A stretch of DNA of 64,000 nt, taken from contig CM049309.1 of NCBI GenBank assembly GCA_026874595.1, positions 74,694,426-74,758,425 on the forward strand, written 5' to 3'. The notes beneath the pieces are model-generated. The model saw only the letters and a list, made by a program, of their open reading frames with translations. It had not been told where the DNA came from and did no database searches. Positions 1 to 10,753 of the stretch are shown piece by piece. Every line of letters starts with the position of its first letter. The stretch's first letter is position 1. A program made the position numbers and the translations under genes. This stretch comes from Sipunculus nudus. Lineage: Eukaryota; Annelida; Sipuncula; Golfingiida; Sipunculidae.

Positions 1-2572
1 GGACCTGCAGGTGCAGTAGACACCAGGATATATAATAAATGAAAGGTGGCGAATGATACCACCCTGTCACCTAGTCCAAAACCAAAATTCAGATGTACAT
101 ACACAGTCAGCATTAAAGAAAATGGAGGTAGTTACCTCCAAAATAAAATGATAAAAAAAAGATGGCTGAAGAAGCCTGGTGGGGTTGGTATTGAACTTTA
201 GAGATACTGGTCTCATGTTCGATTCAGCAAAGTTCTGCCAATTTGTTGTATTAACCCAAGCAATGGCAGAGGTGTGCTTGTGCCATAATTAATTTTAGTA
301 AATCTGGAAAATTACACAGGAGCACAACCTGTCAACTGTCATGCAGTCACTTTCATCTTTCTGAAATAAAAATTACCAACCATGGCTTCAAACATTAAAG
401 CTGGAATAAGTTTTAGAATAAGATAATGCACCTCATTATTCCTAAAAATTAAACTGAACAAGCAAATCAACAAAATTCAAACATTTTCCTGTCATATATT
501 ATAATATAGGCAGACTAATATAATGAGGGTAGGCAGTAGTGTTATATAAAATGTGTTTTTAAAACCATGTAAGCATATTCAGGGTATTTCATTCAGAAGT
601 GTAAAGATATAGTAAATGAAAAAGAGTTTCTTTTATGGATATCTTCAGGGGCAGATCCATTATTTTGGAAAGAGAGGGGTCCAAGCCAGGAAGAATAATA
701 AGAAAAGCTTAAAAAGGTTCTCAAGTTTGGAAAAGGGGAGGGTCCAGGGATCAAAAATTGGTTTGAAACCTGTAAAAAAGGGTTGCAATGGCTGGAAAAG
801 GGAAGCTGGACCTCCAGCAAGATCTGCTAGTAATCTACGGATATAACATTCATAAAAGCAGATCCAAGGATACTTGAGGTGTAAAACTGAAGTGCAGTGA
901 TAAATGAATGTATATACTTTTAATATGGACATAATGTCACATGTTTAAAGGACTTCATGTGTAAGGCGTGCAGAAATTAACCCAGTGACTAGTCGGAGTA
1001 GAGCTAGATAATATAATACGAATAGATCCACACATAAAAAGAGCATAAGTGTGGGAGAGCTTTCTCATGTAATACTGTACCAAACAACCATCAGCACACA
1101 AGAAGAGACAGCACCTCAAGCTTTCATTATAATAAAAAGAACATGTACAGCATTAATGTGGACAGTGTGTTGCACATGAAATGACATAATGTATAAAATG
1201 CACTGCATATCAGAGTAGCAAATATTTGGTCACCGGGTCTGATGGAAACCTAATAATACAATCCTTTATTGCAACTTTAAGTAAAAAACAGCACTGAATT
1301 ATAGAGGAGTGTATTTTTACACACATTTTACTCTATCAAACACCAACCTGGTGTGTACAAAAACAGATAGCAACCAAGGCTTGTATTAGCATAAAAAATG
1401 TATGCTACTAATATGGATGTGGGGCCGCTCTGTAATGGCCCTAGAGCATACATGCAGTGTTTTTAGCATAAATCTCACCGAGTCACCTCTCACTGTCATC
1501 ATTATCTCATCAGATCTGACTCGGTGTGGAACCCTTTGGACTTTTATCTCCGGCCCACCGTCCTGCCAAGGTGGCCTAATTCCCAAACCTGACCTGCTAA
1601 CTGATAATGCTTACAGGTGCACGTTTGATAAAACTGGTGGTGGTGTATGTTGAAGCTCTGTGCTTTAAATGATTACAATAGAGGTGTTGATGAATAAACT
1701 TGATATAATGTCTGTGTTGGATATGTATACATTTAATGTAGGGTGATACTGGTATTGGTTGATTTAGTATAAGTTCAGGATATGATGTAAGTTCCTATAT
1801 ATATCTCTTCAAATATAAACTTTCATCAATAATTCTTAAACATATGAAAATCAATAAAAGAACTTAAATGAGTATCATGCGTGATCCCAAGCTGTGTGTC
1901 CTTAGTATTTTCGGGTGATATAAAAAAATTATTAATTTTTATGTGCATTCCTTAGTACAGGGCTTTCATTAGGCTGAGAAAGTGAAGAGTCTTGGATGCT
2001 CGAGCCACATTTTAGTGTGACTCATTGCGATATGGCAATGGGAAATGATCTTTGTCAAATTTTGAAGGGTTGTGTAAAATATTATCTTTTTTATTTTACG
2101 TCCTTTTCATATGATTACTTGATTATCTATTGCTTATTTATATGATTATTTGATCAAAGTGAAATCTAAGGCTAAGTTGTTATGAGTGGCTCGTTTTTTG
2201 GAGGTAGTCAGCAGTGGTAACTGACTACTACAAGAGCCAACTTTGGTCCTCTTGGTCCAACAGTCAGCATTTAACATGTCCTGTTGGATGCTTGGACCCA
2301 CAGAATCGAGTGTCTGAGTGAGACTTTGCATGTCACAGTTGCTTGCCCTTGCCTTCCTTAAAGTCATGGTAGTGCTGTATGTTCATGGATATAATCTCAG
2401 TCACTTTGTTCAATTATTACTGCTGATGATAGCAAATTTAGAAAGGTAGATGACTTTGCATTGTAAACAAATACAAAAAACACCCCATGTGGCAAACATT
2501 CTTTCTGTGACAGATTCATTTCCTCAACCACCCACCGTCCAACACATATTTATATATGTATGTATATACACA
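1..2572. other. anonymous AT-rich sequence
   Basis: Apart from the repeat at 645-830 I see no gene, RNA or repeat structure. The open frame at 1402-1653 has no recognisable domain and no splice support. Confidence 0.5.
645..830. repeat. diverged dispersed repeat, copy a
   Basis: Shares ggtttgaaacc(c)tgtaaaaa, gggtcc and aaaaggg blocks in the same order with 4025-4240; probably an old SINE-like repeat. No coding signal. Confidence 0.45.
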
Positions 2573-2735
2573 CTGTTACGGGGTGACATAAAAGCAGACC
2601 AAACTGTCTCACTAGGGAAGCTTGCTTTTCTAGCGAAGCAGTTGGGACGCCGGACTTGTGCACCACCGACCTGGGTTTGACTCCCGGATCGGCCCAGGAT
2701 TTTCCCCTCAACAATTTATCTTCGTAACAACACAC
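2573..2735 (+). mobile_element. tRNA-derived SINE (probable)
   Basis: tagcgaagcagttgggacgc (about 2631) resembles a pol III box A region and gggtttgactcccgg (2675-2689) a box B (GGTTCGAnTCC), spaced as in tRNA-derived SINEs, with a following cggcccagg. A CA/AT/GT microsatellite tail follows. Confidence 0.6.
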
Positions 2736-2737
2736 AC

Positions 2738-2822
<85 letters not shown>

Positions 2823-2843
2823 CACTGTGTGTGTGTGTGTGTG
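2731..2843. repeat. (CA)n(TA)n(GT)n compound microsatellite
   Basis: CA runs pass into a long TA run, then GT. Open frames across it are meaningless. Confidence 0.97.
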
Positions 2844-2988
2844 TAAGGTAGAGTTACCCTGCCTTGTAAAGTGCTCTGTGGCCTACAGACTAGGCCAGAG
2901 TGGTATATGTCTGAAGAAAAACAACACTGTAAATTCACAACAGTCGGTTTCACGGGATGCGATCTGACCATCAGGTGAATGTGGTTAG
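2844..2988 (+). repeat. left arm of a 145-bp inverted repeat
   Basis: aaggtagagttaccctgcc ... caggtgaatgtggttag; its inverse is at 3709-3852 with scattered differences. Contains TTTCACGGGATGCGA and a CTCTGGCCTA-type motif in inverse. May be the tail module of a SINE present twice in opposite directions. Confidence 0.85.
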
Positions 2989-3708
2989 AATATATGTGTG
3001 TATATATATGTATGCATCTCTCTCTCTCTATCTATATAAATAGAGTTATCTCTAACAAAGAAAAAAATTAACTTGGAGAAATCAACAATTTGACAAATTA
3101 ATCCAGGAACTGCAGAAAAGCAAACAGATTTAGTGAACTGCAAAGAAATAACAGTGCCCACATTGTATCAGAATTAGAATTTGAATTGTATAGTATTGTA
3201 TATTCAGCACACACATACATATAATAGCTCTTCTTATGTATTAAAAGGGGTATATTCCTTTTCAAAATAAACAATTATAATTGTATTTAGAAAAAAAAAT
3301 TAAAAAAAACTATTTTTTGAGTAATTTTCTTTCCATCAAAATGAAAACTCACCTCTGATAAATTGTAGTAATTGTCTTGGAGAAAATCACATTCTCACCG
3401 ACCCAAGAAAAAGCCCTGATATAAAAGCCTATTCAGAATGGCTTACCTCGCAACACACTGCAGCAGACCTTGCAATATAATGGAGCCAGTGTATTTAAGA
3501 CAGTGCCTGCCCACCAGCTAACAATGGCCAAATGCCAATATTAACTATGCAAAATGACCATGAGGATCAAAGTCAAGGTCACACTGGTTTTTTAATACAT
3601 CACAGAACATGGTCAAAGCAGTGTGTGTAGCGCTTTTAAAGGAAAAATATGCAGTACTTAAGAAGTTAGCTAAATCACCAAAAATCACATAAATGACTTC
3701 TAACTTCT
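2989..3708. other. spacer between inverted-repeat arms
   Basis: AT-rich with short GT/CT runs near 2996-3030; no coding signal. Confidence 0.5.
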
Positions 3709-3848
3709 AACCACATTCACCTGATGATCGGGTCGCATCCCGTGAAACAGTCTGTTGTGAATTAACAGTGTTGTTTTTCTTCAGAGTTATACCGCTCTGG
3801 CCTAGCTTGTAGGCCATAGAGCACTTTACATCGGAGGGTAACACTACC

Positions 3849-3852
<4 letters not shown>
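3709..3852 (-). repeat. right arm of the 145-bp inverted repeat
   Basis: Inverse of 2844-2988. Both arms abut dinucleotide microsatellites on their outer or tail side (here the AT run at 3853). Confidence 0.85.

Positions 3853-3930
<78 letters not shown>
3852..3930. repeat. (AT)n microsatellite, about 78 bp
   Basis: Pure TA/AT run. Confidence 0.97.
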
Positions 3931-3933
<3 letters not shown>

Positions 3934-5435
3934 TGAACTTAGATCTGAGAACCATAAGTTTTTATATGATTAATGATGATGAATACTGTAGTCAGCTTTT
4001 GTCTAATGGTGGAAAACCATGGGATGGCAGGGGTGGATTTTGGAAACTGGAGGGTCACACCAAGGAAGAAAACCTAAAAAAAACCCAATGAAAGAAACCT
4101 AAAAAAGGGTCCTCCAGTCCGGGTAGGATGGGGTCAGGGTGGCAAAATTTGGTTTGAAACCCTAAAAATAGGTTGTTTCAGCTCCAAAAGGGGTTTGGTC
4201 AGGACCCCCTTAACCCCCTTCCACCCCCCCAAAATCACACCTGTGGATGGTGAAATAGGAAATGTGTGAGTGTTATCAGAATAGCTACAGGTCCTTCAAA
4301 AGTTAAAAAAAGTAATAACTAGAACAGGTACATGTAATAATCAATAAATAATCAATTATCAGGTGCTGTTTTCTGTCATATATTGAACATAATTAAACAG
4401 CTGAATCAGAACTCTACAAGAGGTATCTCAGTCCCATTAAATGATTATTCTTAAGTGACTCTTTTAAGCTATTAAACTTAAATAATTTGCTTATCATAGC
4501 GGGACTAGACAGTAACATTTGGTATAAAAAGCCCAAGATTCCAAATTCTGAGATCTTAATGACAGGATTTCAGGGCTCCATTCCTCACATTCAAGAGCTA
4601 AATATTGGCTGTTCAGAAATTGATATATTTCCTTGAAAGACAAAATGGTCCTCACCGTTCCATTTCACACCATTATTTATAGATAACTAGGGCAATAGGG
4701 TTTTAAATGAGGGTTACTGATGATTTCAAGGGCCTGTGGATGGAGGTTAGAATGGCCGGGAAATATTATGTCTAGCTAACCCCTTTGGATTATTTAAAAA
4801 GCTTTATAAAAACTTATTTTGGGTGGGGGGGGGGGGGTGGTGTAAGTGCAAGTGTCACAAACACATTGTAGCAAATAAAAAGATCTTCCTTGATTTATTA
4901 TCTGCACATTTTCTGTGTATGGACTTCCACAAATGCTAATTTTTGGATCTAAAACTTTCAGATCTTCTAATGCACATCACATTTTCGGGGGAGTTAAAGT
5001 TATTTAAAGACTGTACAAAAACTGGTGACCTTAACTGCTGAAATCTAGAATCATTGTGACCCCCATAACTTTTGAAGTACTGAAGCACTCAAACTTGAAA
5101 CAAATAGTTTCCCTCAAGTTCTTGGATCAAAACTGGTGACCTTGATCCTGATCTTCAAGGTCAAATCTGTGGATTTAAGTGTTTTCTGAAACTCCATAAC
5201 TTTTGAGATAGTGCATATTTTACCTCCCACAAACTTTTGCATGGCCCAGGGGGGGGGGGGTGTAGAGGTAGGGGTAGGGGTTATGGGGGGTTGACATATA
5301 TCTGTTTTTGTAACTGCAGAAACGAAGCCATTCTAGTTTACTTCTAGGTGTAATATCAATGTGAAATATATAATGAAATACTTATACTAGGAAATTGTTT
5401 TCATGGAAAGCATGTTCACTAACACATTTACTTTA
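3931..5435. other. anonymous sequence
   Basis: Only the repeat at 4025-4240 and G runs at 4825 and 5250 are noted. No coding signal. Confidence 0.5.
4025..4240. repeat. diverged dispersed repeat, copy b
   Basis: Matches 645-830 in order of short blocks (cagg..ggg, cctaaaaa..gggtcc, ggtttgaaacc, ggtttggtcagg). Ends in a C-rich run. Confidence 0.45.
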
Positions 5436-5791
5436 TTGTATCCACCAAAACAGAGTTTTGCGGATACTGTTTTCAGCCCACCGCTGCCGCCGCGTCCGCG
5501 TAGGTTTCCGGAGAACTCCTCCGTAACCGCTGGGCGGAATGTTACGAAACCCGGGATTATGTTCGGGTCATATGTGAACTGATGCGCCCCGATTTTGTTT
5601 TGACCTCTGACCTTTCTTCTGCGCTCTGCATCCATCTGTGCATCTGTTTTGACACATTAACCCACATATCTCAGGAACCATTTGACCGATCAGGAAAAAA
5701 ATTTTACACAAATGTAGCCCTTGGATAGATCTCGCATAAGTCTTTATCATACAGAAAACTGGTAGCGCCACCTGCAACCATTTTTGCACAG

Positions 5792-6817
5792 GGTCTGTCT
5801 GTTTGTCTGCCACGGGCTAAAATCACTCATATACATGTAGTGGTTTGACTTATCTGCCTTAAATTTTGCATATGTATACAACTGGGACAGCTTTCTGGAT
5901 TTTATGGTAGGTGGCGCAACCTACATACACATTTCGGCTGCAGACATCCATGCTAATACGCAACACTTCACTCTATTTCCCCTTGCCACTCAATTCATGC
6001 CTCACTTCACCCGTTCCACTCTAATTTTGGCGGATACACATAGTCGCCGCGTAGGTGTCCGGAGAACTCCTCCGTAACTGCTGGGCGGAATTTTCCGAAA
6101 CCCGGGATTATGTTCGGGTCACATGTGAACTGCTGCGCCCCGATTTTGTTTTGACCTCTGACCTTTCCTTTGCGCTCTGCGTCCGTTTGTGCGTCTGTTT
6201 CCACACATAAACCCACATATCTCGGGAACCGTTTGACCGATCAGGAAAATTTTTTTGCACAAATGTAGCCCTCGGAGAGCTTTATAACATACACCAAAAA
6301 TGGTGGTCTGTCTGTTTGTCTGCCACGGGCTAAAATCACTCATATACATGTAGTGGTTTGACTTATCTGCCTTAAATTTTGCATATGTATACAACTGGGA
6401 CAGCTTTCTGGATTTTATGGTAGGTGGCGCAACCTACATACACATTTCGGCTGCAGACATCCATGCTAATACGCAACACTTCACTCTATTTCCCCTTGCC
6501 ACTCAATTCATGCCTCACTTCACCCGTTCCACTCTGATTTTGGCGGATACACATAGTCGCCGCGTAGGTGTCCGGAGAACTCCTCCGTAACTGCTGGGCG
6601 GAATTTTCCGAAACCCGGGATTATGTTCGGGTCACATGTGAACTGCTGCGCCCCGATTTTGTTTTGACCTCTGACCTTTCCTTTGCGCTCTGCGTCCGTT
6701 TGTGCGTCTGTTTCCACACATAAACCCACATATCTCGGGAACCGTTTGACCGATCAGGAAAATTTTTTTGCACAAATGTAGCCCTCGGAGAGCTTTATAA
6801 CATACACCAAAAATGGT
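5792..6817. repeat. two near-identical 513-bp tandem units
   Basis: 5792-6304 and 6305-6817 agree almost perfectly by eye (I noticed one A/G difference, near 6021/6534). Each contains an internal gcggatacacatagtcgc start-like sequence, suggesting unit duplication of an H4 end region. A very young duplication or an assembly repeat. Confidence 0.9.
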
Positions 6818-8010
6818 GGCGCCACCTGCAACCATGTTTGCACAGTGTCCATCTGTTCGTCTGCCTTGGGTTAAAATCACTCATATCTCTGCAGTGACTT
6901 GACTAATTCACCTGAAATTTAGCATGCGTATACATCCTGGATAGCTTTTCTGATTTTATGACAGGTGGCGCCACCTACATTCACGTTTACGCTGCAGACA
7001 TCCAAGCTCATATCTCGGGAACCGTTTGACCGATCAGGAAAATTCTTTTGCACAAATGTAGCCCTTGGAGAGCTTTATAACATACACCAAAAATGGTGGC
7101 GCCACCTGCAACCATGTTTGCACAGTGTCCATCTGTTCGTCTGCCTTGGGTTAAAATCACTCATATCTCTGCAGTGACTTGACTAATTCACCTGAAATTG
7201 GGCATGCGTATACATCCTGGATAGCTTTTCTGATTTTATGACAGGTGGCGCCACCTACATTCACGTTTACGCTGCAGACATCAAAAGTCATATCTCAGGA
7301 ACCGTTTGACCGATCAGGAAAATTCTTTTGCACAAATGTAGCCCTTGGAGAGCTTTATAACATACACCAAAAATGGTGGCGCTACCTGCAACCATGTTTG
7401 CACAGTGTCCATCTGTTTGTCTGCCTTGGGTTAAAATCACTCATATCTCTGCAGTGACTTGACTAATTCACCTGAAATTTAGCATGCGTATACATCCTTG
7501 ATAGCTTTTCTGATTTTATGACAGGTGGCGCCACCTACATTCACGTTTACGCTGCAGACGTCCAAGCTCATATCTCAGGAACCGTTTGACCGATCAGGAA
7601 AATTTTTTTGCACAAATGTAGCCCTTGGAGAGCTTTATAACATATACCGAAAATGGTGGCACCACCTGCAACCATGTTTGCACAGTGTCCATCTGTTCGT
7701 CTGCCTTGGGTTAAAATCAATCATATTTCTGCAGTGGTTTGACTAATTCACCTGAAATTCGGCATGCTTATACATCCTGGATAGCTTTTCTGATTTTATG
7801 ACAGGTGGCGCCACCTACAATCAAGTTTACGCTGCAGACATCCAAGCTCATATCTAGGGAACCGTTTGACCGATTGGGCCAAAATTTTGCATGTGTATAA
7901 ATCTCACATAGCTCTTTATCATACGCAAAACTGGTAGTGCCACCTGCAGCCATGTTTGCACAGCTCCCATCTGTTTGTCTGCCATGGGATAAAATATCCA
8001 TGCTAATATG
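6741..8010. repeat. 280-bp tandem array, about 4.5 units
   Basis: accgtttgaccgatcagg recurs at 280-bp steps (about 6740, 7020, 7300, 7580; diverged at 7860). Each unit has the 12-bp palindrome GGTGGCGCCACC twice or nearly so. Units are very similar except the last. Confidence 0.92.
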
Positions 8011-8079
8011 CAACACTTCACCCGTTCCACTCTGATTTAGGCGGATACAAGTAGTCGCTTGTCGACTACCCGTATTCTA

Positions 8080-8616
8080 GTTGTATTTAAATACGAATAT
8101 GATTATGTACTCCATTATAAAATTTCTTGCATAAAGAATGGGAATTTAGGTAAAAATGAAAGTATATGAATACTCGTGCAAATAGTTTCAAAATGTATTC
8201 ATGAATGCATTCATGAATATATTCTTTAATATTATTTTAATAATCATATCAGTTAAATTTCATTTTAAAAAATCATATGATTCTCTTATTATTTTTAATA
8301 AAAATTATATTTGGGACAATATTTGTAATTTTTTTAATAAATAGTTAAACTCTTATATTATATGTTCTGCTTATAAGTTATATTGCGAAGTCAAAATCTG
8401 TGTGACAGTAGTACTCCATTTGTTAATAAAATAAATGAAATCAATCCTCTTCCCTGTCTCCAAAGGTACTATCAAAATCATACATAAGCTAAACAACAAC
8501 AACTCATAATACAGCTTATATTTATTACAACACAAAACCAGCATGTGCCTCATTTCTAAATAATATTTTTTTATCATATATAACAGCTGAGCGTCGTGAC
8601 CCATAGGTCCCTTGTT
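8080..8616 (+). mobile_element. isolated H1 3' segment
   Basis: Nearly identical, base by base, to 12859-13394 of H1 copy 1, including AT-rich body, CAGCTGAGC (8584-8592) and the CTTGTT end. No H1 5' part is attached. Either a 5'-truncated copy or a segmental duplicate of the neighbouring block. Confidence 0.85.
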
Positions 8617-10522
8617 TTTTGCTTGCCGGAAGATTTCCGGCAAGCATGTTGGTCAGTTGCGTATGTCCATTTGTCTGTTTTTTTGTTTTTTTGTTTGTTT
8701 TTTTGTTTGTTTGTCTGCGCTCTCCTGGCCACAATTTTGCAGCAATCGACATGACCCTTACAGGGTTGATTGACAACCGAACATCCTGGAACCCTATTGT
8801 TTTTGGTCAACATTGCTCCAAGGTCAAGGGTCAAGGTCACGGCAGGTGTGGTTAACGGTTTTTGCACTATAACTTCGCCATAAATAGGCTTATCCATTTC
8901 TGCAATAGCTCATTTTTTTCGTCATCACCTGGCCTTTCTTTTGATATGTAGCTTACTTAAATTTGCCGTTACCATGGTTACATTTTTTGGGCAAAAATCA
9001 TGGAAATTGGAAATAACACGACCATTTTTTTGTAACTTTGTTAGTTTTTAAGCTAGGCAGATCTAGTTTTCAGCATTTTGTTCCACATGACCAGCTTGAC
9101 ATGACTGAAATGAAAGTCACGCCAAATCTCGCGCCATATCTCGTCAAACGAGAAAAAACGAGACTTCGCGGAAATGCTTATAACTTGGCAACTTTTACAG
9201 CTAGACAGGTCTGGTTTTCGGCATTTCGTTCCACCAAACAAGCTTGACACGACAGAGCTGCAAGACAGGCCAAATCTCGCACTGTATCTCGTCAAACGAG
9301 AAAACACGGGATGTCACGGAAATGCTTATAACTGGGCCAGTTTTACAGCTAGACACGTCTGGTTTTCGGCATTTAGTTCCACTAGACCAGCTTGACACGA
9401 CAGATATGCAAGTCTGGCAAAATCTCGCACCGTATCTCGTCAAACGAGAAAACACGAAATTTCACGAAAATGCTTATAACTCGGCCAGTTTTACAGCTAG
9501 ACACGTCTGGTTTCCGGCATTTCCTTCCACATGACCAGCTTGACACGATAGATGTGCAAGTCAGGCCAAATCTCGCACCCTTTCTCGTCAAACGAGAAAA
9601 CACGAGATTTCACGGAAATGCTTATAACTCGGCGAGTTTTACAGCTAGACAGGTCTAGTTTTCGGCATTTTCTTTCACATGACCTGCTGGACATGACAGA
9701 ACTGAAAGTCAGGCCGAATGTCGCACCGTATCTCGTCAAAAGAGAAAACATGAGATTTCACGGAATTGGTTATAACTCGGCGAGTTTTACAGATAGACAC
9801 GTCTGGTTTTCGGCATTTTGTTCCACTAGACCAGCTTGACACGACAGACATGCATGTCAGGCAAAATCTCGCACCGTATCCCGTCAAACGAGAAAACACG
9901 ACATTTCACGGAACTGCAGCTAGACAGGTCTAATTTTCGACATTTAGTTCCACATGACCCGCTTGACATGACAGAACTCCATGTCAGGCACAATCTCGCA
10001 CCGTATCTCGTCAAACGAGAAAATACGAGATTTCACCAAAATGCTTTTTACTCGGCGATTTTTACAGGTACGAAGGTCTAGTTTTCGGCATTGTGTCTCA
10101 TATGAACTGCTTGATCAGATAAAGCCATAAGTCTGCCCAAATCTCGCACCATATCTTGTGCAACGTGAACAAACGAGATGTCACTGAAATGCTTATAACT
10201 CGGCGCCTTTTACAACAAAGTAGTTCTAGTTTTCGGCATTTTGTCACATATGACCAGCTTGACATGACAAACCTGAAAACGTCTCACTGCTTCTTTTCAA
10301 ACGAGATTAACGGGATTTCATGAAAAAATTTTGAAGTTGGTCCCTTTTACACTAGAAAGATATGCAGCTGTTAAAGGTCAGCATGCATAAATAAACATAT
10401 TATCCGTTTCTGCTGCCCCCACAATGTTGCTCATTCATATGACTGTTTCTACATGCACTCTCTGTCTATCTGTCTGTATCATTTCCATTTCCGGCAAGCG
10501 CGTGACCTCTGGTCATCTTGTT
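8617..10522 (+). mobile_element. H3 element with 148-bp tandem core (HINE/pearl-like)
   Basis: 5' end is a perfect hairpin, arms GCTTGCCGGAA and TTCCGGCAAGC (8621-8645). The same TTCCGGCAAGC recurs near the 3' end (10489-10499), followed by hairpin TGACCTCTGGTCA (10503-10515) and CTTGTT (10517-10522). The core (about 9030-10340) is a 148-bp minisatellite. The plan matches 'pearl'-type elements of bivalves, which have tandem cores inside Helitron-like ends; that class is inference. Confidence 0.75.
9030..10340. repeat. 148-bp tandem array, about 9 units
   Basis: Phrase tgcttataactcgg recurs every 148 bp (e.g. 9176, 9324, 9472, 9620), with one unit near 9911 lacking about 20 bp and the last two diverged. 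Most units carry the hairpin TCTCGTCAAACGAGA (first at 9139-9153). Because 148 is not a multiple of 3, open frames on both strands are shadows. Confidence 0.92.
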
Positions 10523-10753
10523 TCCTGATTGGTCGAACAAGTCTGGAGATATAAGCATTAATGTCTGCAGCGTGAACGTGAATTAAGCTGGTGCTACCTG
10601 TCATAAAATCAAGAAAGCTATCCAGGATGTATACCCATGCCAGATTACAGGTAATTTGGTCAAACCACTGCAGAGATATGAGTGATTTTAACCCAAGGCA
10701 GACAAACAGATGGACGCTGTGCAAAAATGGCTGCAGAGGGCACCACCATTTTT
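10523..10753 (-). mobile_element. minus-strand H4 fragment, left part
   Basis: Inverse of the 280-bp unit (cctgattggtcgaac ... gcagagggcaccaccattttt). It stops exactly where H1 copy 1 begins and continues at 13395 on the far side. Confidence 0.85.

Larger units (their letters stand above)
5436..8083 (+). mobile_element. H4 element with 280-bp tandem units
   Basis: Begins TTGTATCCACC (5436-5446) and ends with the inverse GGCGGATACAA (8040-8050), followed by hairpin GTAGTCG-cttgt-CGACTAC (8051-8069) and a short tail. The body contains a 513-bp near-identical duplication and a 280-bp tandem array. No gene is seen; the repeated short frames are shadows of the array. Confidence 0.72.

Noticed and set aside
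1402-1653. 83-residue plus-strand frame in the left flank
   Set aside because: No family resemblance, no convincing splice sites in a phase fitting SZT2.
2658-2971. Frames made of Cys-Val or Ile-Tyr runs
   Set aside because: Translations of dinucleotide microsatellites.
6007-7746. Recurrent 69-91-residue frames in the 513-bp and 280-bp units
   Set aside because: Shadows of tandem repeats; no start context, domain or splice support.
8075-8616. CRISPR-like or plasmid-like repeat interpretation of the repeat block
   Set aside because: Units are long, diverged and nested in an intron-bearing animal locus; no cas genes or short regular spacers.
9053-10014. Series of overlapping 60-96-residue open frames on both strands of the 148-bp array
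   Set aside because: They repeat with the array, shift frame each unit, occur on both strands and show no domain.
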